In this document: positions 31,508 to 39,442 of the stretch, in pieces
Numbering within the stretch: the stretch's first letter is position 1
How the letters are laid out: every line of letters starts with the position of its first letter
Assembly (NCBI RefSeq): GCF_019970065.1
Contig: NZ_JAHXYH010000003.1
Coordinates: 434,001 to 498,000, forward strand
Direction of reading: 5' to 3'
DNA from: Chryseobacterium sp. OSA05B
GTDB lineage: Bacteria > Bacteroidota > Bacteroidia > Flavobacteriales > Weeksellaceae
DNA: 64,000 nucleotides
Translations under genes and position numbers: made by a program
The notes under the pieces: generated by a model
Databases searched by the model: none
Told to the model about the DNA's origin: nothing
What the model saw: the letters and a program-made list of their open reading frames with translations, nothing else

Positions 31508-33961
31508 TTAGAATCCCAAAAGTTTAAGCTTAAATTGAATGGCAAAATTGTCTTTAAATTTTGGAGTATTGTAATGCCCTACCCTGTAGAAAAACCCTAA
31601 ATTAAATTGAGAGGATAAGAAATTATTCCACTCCAGTCCCAGCTCATTATACAAGTGATCTAATTTTTTAATTTCAAACTGGTGAAATTCCGGATTTTTC
31701 ATATCGCCGATTGTTCCTCTATAAATTACATCGAAGCTTGAAACGTTTTTTCCAAAACTTTTAAAATACCAAGGCAGTCTATGTGTCAGATATGCTCCTA
31801 CAAATTTATCATTGTAGTATTTTCCGCCTTCCATTGTTGCAAAACCCAGATAGGAAGTCAGGTTGAAATTCAATCCTCCGTTTCCGTTACCCAATCCGTT
31901 CAACGTAAAATTCTTCCATATTGGTGCATCACCGGTCACTAGTCCTCCATACAGTCTAACCCCCGTTAAACCAAGCTTAGTCTTAAAATTATGAACAAAT
32001 AGTGCGTCAAATCTACTGAACTGAACATCACCACCCAATGCTTTATAGGCCTGCTCATAATTCAGATAGAATTCCGGAAGATTCTGTTCGTACGTATATT
32101 TTCCGGTAGGAGTCATAATATTTTTAGAATTAGGAGAATACTTTAGTGTGATGGTTGATGATGCAATATCGAAACGGCTTCCCAGTTCTTTAAAATTATA
32201 GTTAAATTTCGATTCTTCCTGGGTCCTTTTAGTTGCAATATTGATCGTTAAGGCATTGGTAATGTCATTTTCGTAACTCACTTTAAAACCTTTATACCCA
32301 AAAAAAACGTTATTATTCAGAGCAACCCCTGAGTTCATTATTTTCATTCTGAAATTCCATAAATTTTCAGAAAAACGGCCGGCTGCCATCACATCATCAA
32401 AATATTCAGCCCGGAAAAAGGAGTTTTTCTGCAATGTTGTCCGTACGTCTACTCCCACTCCGTATTTAAAATCCTGATCATAAATACCGTACGCAAAATA
32501 AGCATCCGGAGAAATAAACCTGCTGAACTTTTCATTCAGTTTGGCACCGGCACCCAGACGGATGTGCTCATATTTATTGTAACCAATTACGCGAGCCAGG
32601 TCAAAATCAAACATTCCCAATCTTACTTTTCCTTTGAGCAAACCGGTTAGCGCTTTTGCTCTTTGGTTGAGTTTATATTTGGCGCTTAAGCTATCGATTT
32701 TGGTATAAGTTGCAGCTTCCCGGCTGGTCAGATTTTCCGTACGGTATTGATCAATGGTATTTCCGTCTGAATTTTTAACGCTCATGGTATAGCCTTTAAA
32801 ATCTTCAGGCTTTTCTTCAATAGAGGTTTTGAAATCAAAATAATCAGCCGTGACAAAAGCATAACTACCAAACTTTTTTCTGTTCTTTTTAGCGGATTCT
32901 TTTTCGTCTTTGGTTTTATCTTTATCCTTACTATCCTCATTGTCAAAAGAGGCAGAACCCATTTTCAGCTTGTAGTTTTCTTTGACCAGGAACCATTTGT
33001 TTTCAACAGGTTTCCAGATGCTCGTAATACTGCCTTCACTCTTAATTTTACTATTACTTTCTATTTTTTTCAGCGCATACGTTTCTTTATCCACATAGAG
33101 ATACCCATTGAATTTTCTTTGTTTTGCAGACTGTTTGTCATCAACCTGACGAAAGCGGATAACATAATTTTCGCGGCCCTCTATTTCGATAGAATCTGTC
33201 AGAAAGAAACGATAAAGATTTCTATTTTCCTCACGCACTTCCTTTGGGATCTGATTTCTGTTGGAGCGGAAAGCCATCAATTCATATATAGGCTCTTTTA
33301 GACCAGCCACTTTGTTATCCAAAATATTAATTTTCTCCCCGTACTTTTTTGAGTACAGATTTTGAGAGGCTCTTTCCCATAAAAACATTTTACTTCCGCC
33401 TACCAGCTTCATCAGATTAACAGACTCCAGAGAATCTTTTCTCTCCGCTGCTTTCATGGAACGTTGCGGCAGCTTCTTAAGCGAATCAATACGGTTGGTG
33501 ATATAAGCATTATAAGCATTGATACTGTCTTCATCAAAATCCAGCGAAATTTTCTCATAGGACTTGAATGAATAGGAATCTAAACTCTTAGGAGAATTCT
33601 GTTGGTAATTTTCGTTGACTTTCCTGAGAATTTCCAATGCCCTGGGATCACTTTTATTTTCCAAAACTATAGTCTGAATATTTTTGACATTGGGATCGGT
33701 CTTAGCTAAAAAGACTTCCATCACTTTATCAACAACAATATCATCACTCTGGAATCCGCTTGCAGAAATTTCTACTTTTTTACATTTTGTTGTAAAAACA
33801 GATATGCCTGATGCATCTGTTCTGCCTATTATTTTGTTGTTACAGGAAACGGTTGCATTAGAAATGGGTGACTGGTCTCCGGAAGTTCTGACCATGACTT
33901 TTGACTGTGAAAAAATGCTGAAGTATCCAAATGATAACAGCAGAATAAGAATTTTTTTCAT
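31508..33961 (-). CDS. DUF5686 family outer-membrane protein with CarboxypepD-like head
   Basis: 817 residues. Signal peptide MKKILILLLSFGYFSIFSQ, then a carboxypeptidase-regulatory-like beta-sandwich (about 20-90; NATVSCNNKIIGRTDASGISVF), then the long DUF5686 region (DPRALEILRKVNENYQQNSP, LYRFFLTDSIEIEGRENYVIRFRQVD, GYLYVDKETYALKKI) and a C-terminal barrel-like part ending FAIQFKLKLLGF. The family is widespread in Bacteroidota outer membranes without a settled function. A Lys/Asp/Glu-rich insert (KDKDKTKDEKESAKKNRKK) lies near residue 345. Upstream on the same strand is a TonB-dependent receptor, about 215 bases away. Confidence 0.88.
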   Translation of the reverse strand: MKKILILLLSFGYFSIFSQSKVMVRTSGDQSPISNATVSCNNKIIGRTDASGISVFTTKCKKVEISASGFQSDDIVVDKVMEVFLAKTDPNVKNIQTIVLENKSDPRALEILRKVNENYQQNSPKSLDSYSFKSYEKISLDFDEDSINAYNAYITNRIDSLKKLPQRSMKAAERKDSLESVNLMKLVGGSKMFLWERASQNLYSKKYGEKINILDNKVAGLKEPIYELMAFRSNRNQIPKEVREENRNLYRFFLTDSIEIEGRENYVIRFRQVDDKQSAKQRKFNGYLYVDKETYALKKIESNSKIKSEGSITSIWKPVENKWFLVKENYKLKMGSASFDNEDSKDKDKTKDEKESAKKNRKKFGSYAFVTADYFDFKTSIEEKPEDFKGYTMSVKNSDGNTIDQYRTENLTSREAATYTKIDSLSAKYKLNQRAKALTGLLKGKVRLGMFDFDLARVIGYNKYEHIRLGAGAKLNEKFSRFISPDAYFAYGIYDQDFKYGVGVDVRTTLQKNSFFRAEYFDDVMAAGRFSENLWNFRMKIMNSGVALNNNVFFGYKGFKVSYENDITNALTINIATKRTQEESKFNYNFKELGSRFDIASSTITLKYSPNSKNIMTPTGKYTYEQNLPEFYLNYEQAYKALGGDVQFSRFDALFVHNFKTKLGLTGVRLYGGLVTGDAPIWKNFTLNGLGNGNGGLNFNLTSYLGFATMEGGKYYNDKFVGAYLTHRLPWYFKSFGKNVSSFDVIYRGTIGDMKNPEFHQFEIKKLDHLYNELGLEWNNFLSSQFNLGFFYRVGHYNTPKFKDNFAIQFKLKLLGF

Positions 33962-34175
33962 ATATGTTTTTTTCGCTATGTGGTTTAATAGTTTATTGGC
34001 AGATCACTCTTTTTTATATTATATAAACAGTAAAGTAATATAAGCTATAGTGATTCTAGCAAAAATTGGGCTACTGTATCTAATTCTCTCCTTTAGAGGA
34101 AATCTATTGCTGAAAAAATGGTAACGAACATGTTCATCTTGATGAATATATTAGATCCTTTTTAAGTGCTGGAGA

Positions 34176-36206
34176 TTAAAAATTGGCTTTAACACCCAGT
34201 ACAAAATTTCTTTTAGCAGCTGGATTAAAATACCGGTTTCCAAAAGCATTACTATCAAAACCGGAGACATAGTTCTCATTGTAAATATTCTGAATCTGCA
34301 AGGACAGATTTAATCTTGTCTTATCAAAACTGAACGGAAACCTCAATTGTACATTTCCTATTAAACTCGGCTCTGACCACGCAGAATTAGCATCATTCAA
34401 CGGTATTTTTGAAGTGTAAAAATGAGAATAATCGATAGACAGTTTTTTGAAAAAAGTAAAATTAAGTAAGCTGTTAAGTGTCGTTCCCGGAACTCCTGTC
34501 AGATCATTCCCTGAAAAATCATTTTCATTCTGAATGTAATTTTTAAATTTAAAGTGGTAAAACGCGCCTGAAAAACGGAATTTTATTTTACTGAAAAAAT
34601 CATTTTTCAAATCAAAATCATTAGTTTCCAAAAGAACTTCCCAACCTTTCTGAACCGTTTCTCCTGCATTGACAAAATATTCCTGACCAGCTTCATTTTG
34701 TCTTCTCACAATCGCATCTTTCATGCGGAAGTCAAAATAACTTCCTTCAATAAAAATAGAATTTCCAAACTGCTTTCTGATGCCAACCTCTTTATTCCAT
34801 CCAAATTCAGGGCTTAGGGTAAGATTAAACTCCTGAGTAGATGACCGTATTTCTTCATTGGTGGGGGCAGAATTTCCCTTACCTATCTTTCCCCGCACTG
34901 AAAAACCTTTTGCCAGCATATAGGTGAGCCCAAAATTGGGAAGCCATTGGTCTTTAAAATGCGTCCTGATGCTCTGTGGCTGGAGATAAAGTCTCTCTCC
35001 TTTATAGAAATTTGAATTAAGGCTCAAAGAAATATCAGTAAAAAGTTTGGAATTAAAATTGAGTTTCTGAGATAGGAAATAAAAACCTGAAGTATTTCTG
35101 ATCCGGTCAAAATTTTGAGGACTGCCTTCATATCCCTTATTATTATCATAGTTTTTCACCAGAATATCGTTGATGCCTCCTTCAAAGCCGAATCGCCATG
35201 CTAATGAAATTTTTGTCCAGTTTTTCTCATAATTCAAATGGGTCCGTAAAGCAAAATTCTTTTCAAAACGATTCTCAAAATTGGTAATAAATGGATTTTT
35301 AAAATCAACATATGATCCCTGAACTAAAATAAAATGAGAAAAGGCAGGGGCAAAATTATATTCATTTGAGAGACCTGCCAAAATCATTTTGTTGCGGATT
35401 CCTGCATTTTGCTCCACAGCACCAGGTAGTGCAGGAGTTGCAGGCCTTGCCAGTTTTCTATCAACCTGCATTTGTCCAAGCGTTAATCCCCCGGGAGTCT
35501 GGTAATCCAGATCAGTATACATAAGCATGGCCCGGAGCCATCCTTTTTCTGAATACTGAACATGATCTTTAATGAAAATCTGCTTCCTCATCATTTCCGA
35601 TTGCTGTCTGTACCCATCTGTCTGGTAATGATTCTGAAAAATTTCAACAAAATGTTTTCGCAGTTGTTTTGACAGATTAAAACTCTCATTAAAAGTTCCA
35701 TAACTTCCAATGGAAAGACCGGCAGAAAGATTTTCCGAATCTTTGGTTTTAAGAAGAACTGTACCTCCCGTAACGGCTCCATAGTCTCCACTTTCCGGTC
35801 CTTTGTAAATTTCCATCCTGTCGATCAGCTCAGGAGAAATCACATTCAAATACGTGTTTCCGGAAGCATCGGATAGAATAAAGTCATCCAGATACACTTT
35901 TACATTACGAACACCAAAAGGAGATCTCAAAGTGCTTCCGCGAACAGAAAGCCTGTAACTTCCGGGAGAGCGTTCTTCCATCCTGACACCAGCCGTCTGA
36001 TTGATGGATTCTAGCATTCTTTCTGGGGTATTTTGATTGAGGATATTTTCAGAGACCACAGACACTGATTTTGTCGAAGACATAAATCCTGACGGTTTCT
36101 TGTATGCATCAATTTTAACTTCTGACACAAGGGTTGCCGAATCTTCCTTTTGAGAAAATAAAGCGGTACTATACAAGAGAGAAAAAAAGAGATATATTTT
36201 TTTCAT
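34176..36206 (-). CDS. TonB-dependent receptor
   Basis: 676 residues. Signal peptide MKKIYLFFSLLYSTALFSQ, then a short N-terminal stretch, a plug domain (about 45-150) with TPERMLESINQTAGVRMEERSPGSYRLSVRGSTL-type sequence in parts, MEIYKGPESGDYGAVTGGTVLL, and a barrel of many aromatic strands to the terminal Phe (FVLGVKANF). No carboxypeptidase-like head is present, unlike the gene at 6629. Substrate unknown; siderophore, cobalamin or metal chelates are usual for this size. It may be iron-regulated, but I see no convincing Fur box. Confidence 0.9.
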   Translation of the reverse strand: MKKIYLFFSLLYSTALFSQKEDSATLVSEVKIDAYKKPSGFMSSTKSVSVVSENILNQNTPERMLESINQTAGVRMEERSPGSYRLSVRGSTLRSPFGVRNVKVYLDDFILSDASGNTYLNVISPELIDRMEIYKGPESGDYGAVTGGTVLLKTKDSENLSAGLSIGSYGTFNESFNLSKQLRKHFVEIFQNHYQTDGYRQQSEMMRKQIFIKDHVQYSEKGWLRAMLMYTDLDYQTPGGLTLGQMQVDRKLARPATPALPGAVEQNAGIRNKMILAGLSNEYNFAPAFSHFILVQGSYVDFKNPFITNFENRFEKNFALRTHLNYEKNWTKISLAWRFGFEGGINDILVKNYDNNKGYEGSPQNFDRIRNTSGFYFLSQKLNFNSKLFTDISLSLNSNFYKGERLYLQPQSIRTHFKDQWLPNFGLTYMLAKGFSVRGKIGKGNSAPTNEEIRSSTQEFNLTLSPEFGWNKEVGIRKQFGNSIFIEGSYFDFRMKDAIVRRQNEAGQEYFVNAGETVQKGWEVLLETNDFDLKNDFFSKIKFRFSGAFYHFKFKNYIQNENDFSGNDLTGVPGTTLNSLLNFTFFKKLSIDYSHFYTSKIPLNDANSAWSEPSLIGNVQLRFPFSFDKTRLNLSLQIQNIYNENYVSGFDSNAFGNRYFNPAAKRNFVLGVKANF

Positions 36207-36511
36207 AAATCAGGAATACGTAAAACTATACTTTTTCTTTCTATTGAACAACGAAAAAACAGATTCAGTACTTCATGATTGACTGAGCATTACGAACGAC
36301 AGGATTGAAGGATTTTCAAAAGTAAATGTTATATTAGGGGAAAGCGTTGCCACATTTTTTAAGAGATTTTAAAGCTTCATTTTTTAATATAGCTCTATTT
36401 TCCAGATGCTTTTATAAAAAACCCTTTATTCTAGAGAAAAAAACCAACAAAAAATTTGCACATATCATTTAAATACTTACTTTTGTAGCGCTTTAAAATT
36501 AAAGAAAGAAT
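36207..36511. other. Divergent intergenic region before tRNA-Ala
   Basis: 305 bases between the TonB receptor gene and tRNA-Ala. AT-rich, no ORF. Contains the promoter of both units; no -33/-7 pair could be singled out. Confidence 0.45.
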
Positions 36512-36585
36512 GGGGGATTGGCGCAGTTGGCTAGCGCGTTTGACTGGCAGTCAAAAGGTCACGGGTTCGAATCCCGTATTCTCCA
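36512..36585 (+). tRNA. tRNA-Ala, anticodon GGC
   Basis: 74 nucleotides fold as a full cloverleaf. Acceptor GGGGGAT pairs with ATTCTCC with the G3-U70 wobble, the alanine identity element, plus a G5-U68 wobble. D-stem GCGC/GCGC, anticodon stem TTTGA/TCAAA around loop CTGGCAG with anticodon GGC, T-arm ACGGG-TTCGAAT-CCCGT, discriminator A. The CCA end is not encoded. A strong terminator follows 8 bases later. Confidence 0.95.
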
Positions 36586-36592
36586 CTAAGAC

Positions 36593-36625
36593 AAAGGATC
36601 ACACTGAAATAGTGTGATCCTTTTT
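36593..36625. terminator. Bidirectional terminator between tRNA-Ala and MarR gene
   Basis: Thirteen-base arms AAAGGATCACACT (36593-36605) and AGTGTGATCCTTT (36611-36623), loop GAAAT, then T-run. It ends the tRNA transcript and the convergent MarR/GNAT unit. Confidence 0.9.
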
Positions 36626-37103
36626 ACTTTGAATTCTTTAATTGCAAGGCCCTCTGATAAAAAGACTGCTCAGCAATTTTCGCTTCAGCTTCATCAATAG
36701 CCTTCAGAAGGTGATTTTGATTGTCGGCAATCTCACCCAATACTTTTGAGACCAATTCCCAAACCGGTTGCATTTTCTCAATCAGTTCAATTCCTTTTGG
36801 AGAAAGTACAATCAGTCTTCTCCGCTCATCCTGCTTATCTTTTTTTGACTGAATAAGTTTCTGTTTTTCGAGTTCTTTGAGTAAACTTATAGTTGAAGGA
36901 TGGGTGTACCCTATCTCGTTTGCGATCTCCACTACACTCAGCATCTTTTTGTGATGCAATGTAAAGATGACCGGAAACCATTTTGGTTCAAAATCAATCC
37001 CGAAGGATTTGTAGATCAAAGCTCCATCTTTTCTTAGCTGTTCACTGAGACGCTGAAGTCTGGTGGATATTGCAAGAATCCCCGATTCATCTATTATATT
37101 CAT
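36624..37103 (-). CDS. MarR-family transcriptional regulator
   Basis: 159 residues. Winged helix: FGIDFEPKWFPVIFTLHHKKMLSVVEIANEIGYTHPSTISLLKELEKQKLIQ (HTH about 35-90) and wing SKKDKQDERRRLIVLSPKGIEL; the DERR motif in the wing is the MarR hallmark. Flanking helices at both ends build the dimer interface. Its ATG overlaps the stop of the GNAT gene by four bases, so the two are one unit and probably work together; combined MarR-GNAT proteins occur in other bacteria. A 14-base palindrome upstream of the GNAT gene is a candidate autoregulatory operator. Confidence 0.9.
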   Translation of the reverse strand: MNIIDESGILAISTRLQRLSEQLRKDGALIYKSFGIDFEPKWFPVIFTLHHKKMLSVVEIANEIGYTHPSTISLLKELEKQKLIQSKKDKQDERRRLIVLSPKGIELIEKMQPVWELVSKVLGEIADNQNHLLKAIDEAEAKIAEQSFYQRALQLKNSK

Positions 37104-37597
37104 ATCGTTTGGTTTATCGTTAAAGCATAAAAAACATTATCTGCATTCATCAATGGAAAATGCATCGGCAGATTTTCTTTTTCGACCTGTAAAAAATGGT
37201 TTCGCTCATAAAAACGTATGGCCGCTTTCAGTATATTCACTGTTCCCAGGTAGATGGCATCTATTTTTCTTTCGCGGCAGAAAGCAATTAAAACTTCCAG
37301 AAGTTCCTGGGCAATATTCAGTTCTTTTCCTCTGAATTCTTTTTTGACAAACATTTTTCTTACGGCCCCAGCCCTTTCATCAAATTTAACCAATGCTATG
37401 GAACCGACAAGTTGGCCGTCAATAAAAGCACCCCAGAAGTTTCCACCCGCTTCCGTATAAAAGCTTTCGATCTGCTTAAGGTCCGGTTGGTCTTCAATGG
37501 TAATTGGTACGTTAAATTCTTTTTGCTGGATATTCAGAATCATATCGATAAGCTGATCGGAATAAGTATTATCTAGTTGTTGAATATGTACTTTCAT
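37100..37597 (-). CDS. GNAT N-acetyltransferase coupled to MarR
   Basis: 165 residues. Acetyl-CoA-binding region: GQLVGSIALVKFDERAGAVRKMFVKKEFRGKELNIAQELLEVLIAFC (motif A, with the degenerate FRGKELNIA) followed by IYLGTVNILKAAIRFYERNHF. Substrate unknown. First gene of a two-gene unit with MarR (four-base overlap). The leader region at 37598-37660 carries a palindrome between probable promoter and ATG. The pairing suggests that the acetylated compound or its stress is sensed by the MarR partner (inference). Confidence 0.9.
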   Translation of the reverse strand: MKVHIQQLDNTYSDQLIDMILNIQQKEFNVPITIEDQPDLKQIESFYTEAGGNFWGAFIDGQLVGSIALVKFDERAGAVRKMFVKKEFRGKELNIAQELLEVLIAFCRERKIDAIYLGTVNILKAAIRFYERNHFLQVEKENLPMHFPLMNADNVFYALTINQTI

Positions 37598-37619
37598 GTC
37601 TCTATTATTTTACAATACA

Positions 37620-37633
37620 AAACTACGTAGTTT
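37620..37633. promoter_or_regulatory. Candidate operator, perfect 14-base palindrome
   Basis: AAACTACGTAGTTT, fully self-complementary, 23 bases upstream of the GNAT ATG. A second GTAG-TTTA-CTAC repeat overlaps it on the right. The position downstream of the likely promoter fits repression by the MarR protein encoded in the same unit. Confidence 0.6.
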
Positions 37634-37878
37634 ACTACATATATACAAATAAAATTACTCTTTATATTGTTTTTAAAGTTTAATAGACTACCATATTGTC
37701 CTTTAATAAGGATATTTTTGTTGTTGGAAAATAGCAAAGGCGCAAGAAAATCAAAGATTTTCAGCTAAGGGAGGATAGTGAGATTGCTTCGTCGTTATAC
37801 TCCTCGTAATGCAGGTGTTCATCAATTTTATCGCAGATAAAAAATTTATGCCTTAGTCTTTCCAAAAAATAAACAACA

Positions 37879-37910
37879 AAAAACGTACATCATTTCTGAT
37901 GTACGTTTTT
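37879..37910 (-). terminator. Terminator of the RND efflux operon
   Basis: Fourteen-base arms AAAAACGTACATCA (37879-37892) and TGATGTACGTTTTT (37897-37910), loop TTTC. It lies 23 bases beyond the stop of the outer-membrane channel gene. Confidence 0.9.
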
Positions 37911-37932
37911 ATTACTGTTTGAATGAAAATGG

Positions 37933-39348
37933 TTATTTCCATCCACCACCAAGAGCCTGGTACAGCTCTACAGCAGCTTTCATTTTATTGTATTCCGCAT
38001 TGGAGATATTCAACTCTGCGTTTAATGAATTCACACTTGCATTCAATACTTCAAGGTAATTAGCCATCCCGTAGGTAACCAGTTCCTGAGAATAATCAAC
38101 AGATTTTTTGTACGCATCCAGTTCTTTTTGTTTTAATTCAATAAATGAATCCTGAACTGAAAATACTCTGATTGCGTCTGAAACCTCTTTTCCTGCTGTA
38201 AGAACGGTTTTTCTGAAGTTCAGATAAGCCGTTTCCTGATTCGCAAGACTTACATCATAGTTTGTCTGAATCTGTCTTTTATTTAAGATCGGCTGAGCCA
38301 GACCGGCTACCACATTCGCAAAGAGTGAATTCACACTGAACAAATGGTCAAGGTCCACTGACTGCAATCCACCACTTCCCGTAAGTTTTAACGTAGGATA
38401 AAACTGAGCTTTTGCCGATTTTGTAAGCTCGAAAGCATTCATCAGACTATATTCTGCTCTCATCACATCCGGACGGTTAGCGAGTAACTGTGCAGGATAC
38501 CCCAATTTAAGATCTATCGGAAGCTTTTGTGTTTCCAGTGTGGATCTTGCAATCGAATGCGAAGATTCTCCCAACAGAAGGCTCATTGTATTTTCAAGCA
38601 GCTGGGTCTGTGTTTCAATATCGATCAATAGTGACTTGGCATTGAAAACAAGCGCTTCACTCTGCTGTACAGCTACTTCTGTAACATTTCCTGAGATTTT
38701 TAAGGCTTTGGTAGTTTCCAGATTCTTTTCTCTTACTGCTATGGTTTCATTGATGATTCTTTTTTGAGCATCAAAGGTCAGAAGCTGGTAATAAGCCGAA
38801 GCAATAGAAGCTACCAAATCACTTTTAACCGCTTTGTGAGCAGCAACAGTTCCCAGATAGGTAGCCAGCTGTGCTTTTTCCTGAGCTTTTAATTTTCCCC
38901 AAAGATCCGCTTCCCATCCGATAGTTGCCGTAATATCAAACTGGTTGACATACCGTCTTTCTCCGATGATCTGTCCAAACTGTGTATTGATAGACTGAGT
39001 CTGGAACGTATAGTTTGGTCCTACAGAAAGGGTTGGCTGATAAGCTGCTTTACTCTGTTTCAGGTAAGCTTCTGCCGAACCAATGCTCTGCAGTGCAATC
39101 CTGATATCCAGGTTGTTTTCCAAAGCTTTGGAAATATGCCCCTGCAATACAGGATCCGTAAAAATTTCCTTCCACGAGACGGTTCCTACACTTACACTGT
39201 CCGAAGGAAGCATATCTGTACGGAAAAGCTTTTCGTCTACAACGTTTTTCGGTCTCTCATACTCTTTTCTGGCCATACATGACGTGATGGTTCCCAGTAT
39301 GACAGCTGAAAAAGTTATTCCTTTTATGATGTTTAATAAACTCTTCAT
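37933..39348 (-). CDS. Efflux outer-membrane channel, OprM/NodT-type lipoprotein
   Basis: 471 residues. Signal peptide with lipobox ending TSCMARK (Cys24), then two outer-membrane-efflux repeats with long helices: ALENNLDIRIALQSIGSAEAYLKQSKAAYQPTL-type start of repeat one and LLANRPDVMRAEYSLMNAFELTKSAKAQFYPTL-type start of repeat two (the RPDVxxAE motif is typical of OprM/NodT). It ends LYQALGGGWK as usual. It is the channel of the tripartite pump, third gene after adaptor and permease. The 94 bases before it hold an imperfect inverted repeat. Confidence 0.93.
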   Translation of the reverse strand: MKSLLNIIKGITFSAVILGTITSCMARKEYERPKNVVDEKLFRTDMLPSDSVSVGTVSWKEIFTDPVLQGHISKALENNLDIRIALQSIGSAEAYLKQSKAAYQPTLSVGPNYTFQTQSINTQFGQIIGERRYVNQFDITATIGWEADLWGKLKAQEKAQLATYLGTVAAHKAVKSDLVASIASAYYQLLTFDAQKRIINETIAVREKNLETTKALKISGNVTEVAVQQSEALVFNAKSLLIDIETQTQLLENTMSLLLGESSHSIARSTLETQKLPIDLKLGYPAQLLANRPDVMRAEYSLMNAFELTKSAKAQFYPTLKLTGSGGLQSVDLDHLFSVNSLFANVVAGLAQPILNKRQIQTNYDVSLANQETAYLNFRKTVLTAGKEVSDAIRVFSVQDSFIELKQKELDAYKKSVDYSQELVTYGMANYLEVLNASVNSLNAELNISNAEYNKMKAAVELYQALGGGWK

Positions 39349-39442
39349 TTTTGTTAATTAGAAATTAGATGGTAGAGGCTAGAAGCTAGACAGGATTTTA
39401 GACTAATTTCTAATATCTAGCTTCTAACTTCTCTAATTAATT
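39349..39442. repeat. Imperfect inverted repeat inside the efflux operon
   Basis: The pieces TTAATTAGAAATTAGAT and GCTAGAAGCTAGA on the left recur as reverse complements on the right (CTAATTTCTAATATCTAGC, TTCTCTAATTAA). The RNA could fold as a long weak hairpin between pump and channel cistrons. Confidence 0.6.

Larger units (their letters stand above)
37598..37932. other. Intergenic region with operator and REP-like element
   Basis: 335 bases. Left part holds the GNAT/MarR operator. Around 37735-37830 lies a segment ending ATTGCTTCGTCGTTATACTC, which resembles interspersed repeats I recall from flavobacterial intergenic DNA. The right end has the efflux operon terminator. No ORF was seen. 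Confidence 0.5.

Noticed and set aside
36512..36585. Reading the tRNA as Gly (GCC)
   Set aside because: The seven-base loop CTGGCAG places GGC at 34-36, and the G3-U70 pair is the alanine determinant.
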